Source: Bacillota bacterium
GTDB taxonomy: Bacteria > Bacillota_E > Sulfobacillia > Sulfobacillales > Sulfobacillaceae
Direction: 5' to 3'
Assembly (NCBI GenBank): GCA_021820165.1
Contig: JAKADW010000093.1
Span: forward strand, 1 to 7,439
Length of the DNA stretch: 7,439 nt
The translations under genes and the position numbers were made by a program. The notes beneath the pieces were generated by a model. It was not told the origin of the DNA. It searched no databases and saw nothing but the letters and a program-made list of their open reading frames with translations. Positions within the stretch are counted from its first letter, which is position 1. Each line of letters begins with the position of its first letter. This document shows, in pieces, positions 6,426 through 7,439 of the stretch.

Positions 6426-6483
6426 CCCCTCCTCCGGTATGAGTGAGGGCACAAAGGCCCACTAACAGCTTTGCCCGGAGGGG
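6426..6483 (-). promoter_or_regulatory. Ribosome binding site and complementary leader tract of the small orphan gene
   Basis: The ribosome binding site GGAGGAGGGG occupies 6435-6426 on the minus strand, six bases before TTG 6419. A pyrimidine tract CCCCUCCGG at 6483-6475 is complementary to it in two alternative registers: CCUCCGG with CCGGAGG (6437-6431), or CCCCUCC with GGAGGGG (6432-6426), each seven perfect pairs. If the transcript starts upstream of 6483 the site can be masked in a stem with a loop of about 37 to 44 bases. Regulation is inferred, and no clear promoter was found for this gene. Confidence 0.4.
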
Positions 6484-6497
6484 AAAAAAGTATCAAA

Positions 6498-6526
6498 GAA
6501 TATTCCCCGCGAACCGTGGCACACTA
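6498..6526 (+). promoter_or_regulatory. Candidate sporulation (sigma-G/F-like) promoter of the holin-like gene
   Basis: GAATA (6498-6502) and CACACTA (6520-6526) are separated by 17 bases. This resembles the forespore consensus used by sigma-G (about GnATR, 17-18, CATnnTA) and nearly fits sigma-F at the -10 (TGGCACACTA). The predicted start near 6533 gives a short leader to the ribosome binding site at 6545. No sigma-A promoter was found here. Consensus is recalled from Bacillus, so transfer to this organism is inference. Confidence 0.4.
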
Positions 6527-6553
6527 CGCGTACGGCGTGCTTGAGGAGGTGAT

Positions 6554-6892
6554 ATGGAGATGAATTGGGTCGGAGCTATTGTCCGTTTCGTTGTCTCAGC
6601 CATTGTGTTGATGCTATTAGGCTACATTGTCCCGGGATTTTCCCATCTCACGTTTTGGTCGGCGTTGCTAGCCGCGTTAGTGATTGCCTTGGTAGGTTAC
6701 ATCGTTGAGGCTCTGTTCGGCAAACATGTTTCCCCCTACGGGCGTGGAATTGTCGGCTTTTTGGTATCAGCCGCCGTCATCTACCTCGCACAGATTGTCG
6801 TGCCAGGAATGCACGTGACCATTCTCGGGGCCCTAATTGCCGCCTTTGTCATCGGCATCGTGGATCTCTTCATCCCGACGGCCGTACGGTGA
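6554..6892 (+). CDS. Small four-helix membrane protein, phage-holin superfamily IV-like (YvlD type)
   Basis: A 112-residue, very hydrophobic protein with helices at about 10-26, 36-55, 66-82 and 87-106. The two halves are similar: VPGFSHLTFWSALLAALVIA in the first and VPGMHVTILGALIAAFVIG in the second follow the same VPG...ALxAAxVIxxV pattern, as in the Pfam holin_4_2 family of small membrane proteins. Despite the family name most chromosomal members are not proven holins, and no lysin or phage gene is nearby. A strong site AGGAGGTGAT (6544-6553) precedes ATG 6554, with only four bases between GGAGG and ATG; ATG 6560 is ten bases away and is an equally possible start (110 residues). It is the only plus-strand gene here, divergent from the small orphan gene and convergent with aspS. 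A sporulation-type promoter candidate lies upstream. Confidence 0.8.
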   Translation: MEMNWVGAIVRFVVSAIVLMLLGYIVPGFSHLTFWSALLAALVIALVGYIVEALFGKHVSPYGRGIVGFLVSAAVIYLAQIVVPGMHVTILGALIAAFVIGIVDLFIPTAVR

Positions 6893-6902
6893 AGCCGTCA
6901 TC

Positions 6903-6935
6903 GAGGGCGCCCGGAGAAGATCTCCGGGCGCCCTC
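6903..6935. terminator. Long perfect hairpin between convergent genes
   Basis: GAGGGCGCCCGGAGA (6903-6917) and TCTCCGGGCGCCCTC (6921-6935) are perfect inverted repeats with a three-base loop. It sits 10 bases after the holin-like stop and 4 bases after the aspS stop, so it can serve both strands. Neither side has a T-run, which is atypical for intrinsic termination. A role in 3'-end protection or in blocking convergent transcription is also possible. Confidence 0.65.
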
Positions 6936-6939
6936 ACGG

Positions 6940-7439
6940 TCACCGGCGGATGGTGAGATGCACCTCACGTAGTTGCTCTTCCCCCACCTCGCTTGGCGCG
7001 TTCATGAGGGGGTCGGTACCCCGAGCGGTTTTGGGAAAGGCGATAACGTCCCGAATGCTCTCTTCGCCTGCCATCAACATCAGCAGGCGGTCCAAACCAA
7101 AGGCAATACCCCCATGCGGGGGAGCACCATATTGGAATGCGTCCAACAGAAATCCGAATTTCGCTGCCGTTTCCTCCTCGCTCAACCCCAGCACCCGGAA
7201 GATTCGCGCCTGTAGGTCCGGTTGATAAATACGAAGGGAGCCGGACGCGAGTTCGGTGCCGTTTAGCACCACATCATAGGCCTCTGACCGCACTGACGCG
7301 GGATCGGATTCCAAACGCTCGAGGTCGTCCGGGTGCGGCATCGTAAAGGGGTGATGGGCGGACACATAGCGCCCTTCCTCTTCCGACCATTCAAACAGCG
7401 GAAACTCGGTGACCCAGAGAAAACGCCAGCCCGACTCGA
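6940..7439 (-). CDS. aspS: Aspartyl-tRNA synthetase, C-terminal part (runs off right edge)
   Basis: The last 165 residues of a class II aminoacyl-tRNA synthetase that charges tRNA-Asp. The gene continues beyond the right edge; the visible part starts with a complete codon at 7437. Visible signatures are [21 protein letters not shown], the catalytic-core stretch [17 protein letters not shown] (B. subtilis has GGGS where this has ASGS), [17 protein letters not shown], and motif 3 [13 protein letters not shown] with the ATP-binding arginine. The tail [20 protein letters not shown] is the bacterial AspRS C-terminus. Whether it is the discriminating or Asp/Asn type cannot be decided because the anticodon-binding domain is outside the window. 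Stop codon TGA at 6940 is followed at once by the long hairpin. Confidence 0.97.
   Translation of the reverse strand, partial: ESGWRFLWVTEFPLFEWSEEEGRYVSAHHPFTMPHPDDLERLESDPASVRSEAYDVVLNGTELASGSLRIYQPDLQARIFRVLGLSEEETAAKFGFLLDAFQYGAPPHGGIAFGLDRLLMLMAGEESIRDVIAFPKTARGTDPLMNAPSEVGEEQLREVHLTIRR

Noticed and set aside
5917..6446. Plus-strand open frames of about 145 residues over the 6S region
   Set aside because: They lie antisense to the 6S RNA and the orphan gene, and no ribosome binding site or protein-like pattern supports them.
6554..6892. Prophage remnant signalled by a holin-like gene
   Set aside because: No endolysin, integrase, attachment site or other phage gene is nearby, and this small membrane protein family is common on bacterial chromosomes.
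7137..7346. Short plus-strand frames over aspS
   Set aside because: They are antisense to the well-conserved motif 3 region of aspartyl-tRNA synthetase.

Overview
The window looks like chromosomal core DNA from a moderately GC-rich, probably spore-forming Gram-positive bacterium (Firmicutes). Evidence for this is strong GGAGG-type ribosome binding sites, a rarA / 6S RNA / aspS neighbourhood resembling that of Bacillus, and a sigma-F/G-like promoter candidate. Together with a Mycobacterium Sdh1-like succinate dehydrogenase this would fit a deep-branching lineage such as Sulfobacillus, but that assignment is a guess from memory and not proven here. I see no transposon, phage module, CRISPR array or defence system.

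Layout, read along the minus strand, on which nearly everything is encoded. At the right edge (6940-7439) lies the C-terminal third of aspS (aspartyl-tRNA synthetase). It converges on a small plus-strand gene for a four-helix holin-like membrane protein (6554-6892), and a 15-bp perfect hairpin separates the two. Divergent from the holin-like gene is an 83-residue charged protein that I cannot name firmly (6168-6419). It probably starts at TTG, and a pyrimidine tract in its leader can pair with its ribosome binding site. The next 367 bases lack a protein gene and hold a 6S RNA gene (about 5884-6071) with a consensus-like promoter, the 6S fold and a Rho-independent terminator.

Downstream of the 6S gene is a compact, translationally coupled set: thioredoxin (5483-5800), low-specificity threonine aldolase (4452-5486, ATGA overlap) and the replication-stress AAA+ ATPase RarA/MgsA (3143-4459, 8-base overlap). 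A 132-base spacer follows (3011-3142), with weak regulatory signals. Then comes a succinate dehydrogenase operon in the order membrane subunit, flavoprotein, iron-sulfur protein (sdhC 2252-3010, sdhA 486-2249, sdhB from 489 off the left edge). It is the type with a single five-helix membrane subunit, as in mycobacterial Sdh1.

Functionally the window joins central respiration (succinate to quinone), redox housekeeping, amino-acid metabolism, replication-fork maintenance and growth-phase control of RNA polymerase. The least routine items are the 6S RNA with an extra 5' hairpin, the WCMPC active site of the thioredoxin, the CxxC loop in the Sdh membrane subunit, and the possible self-sequestering leader of the small orphan gene. 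I found no convincing new multi-gene system.
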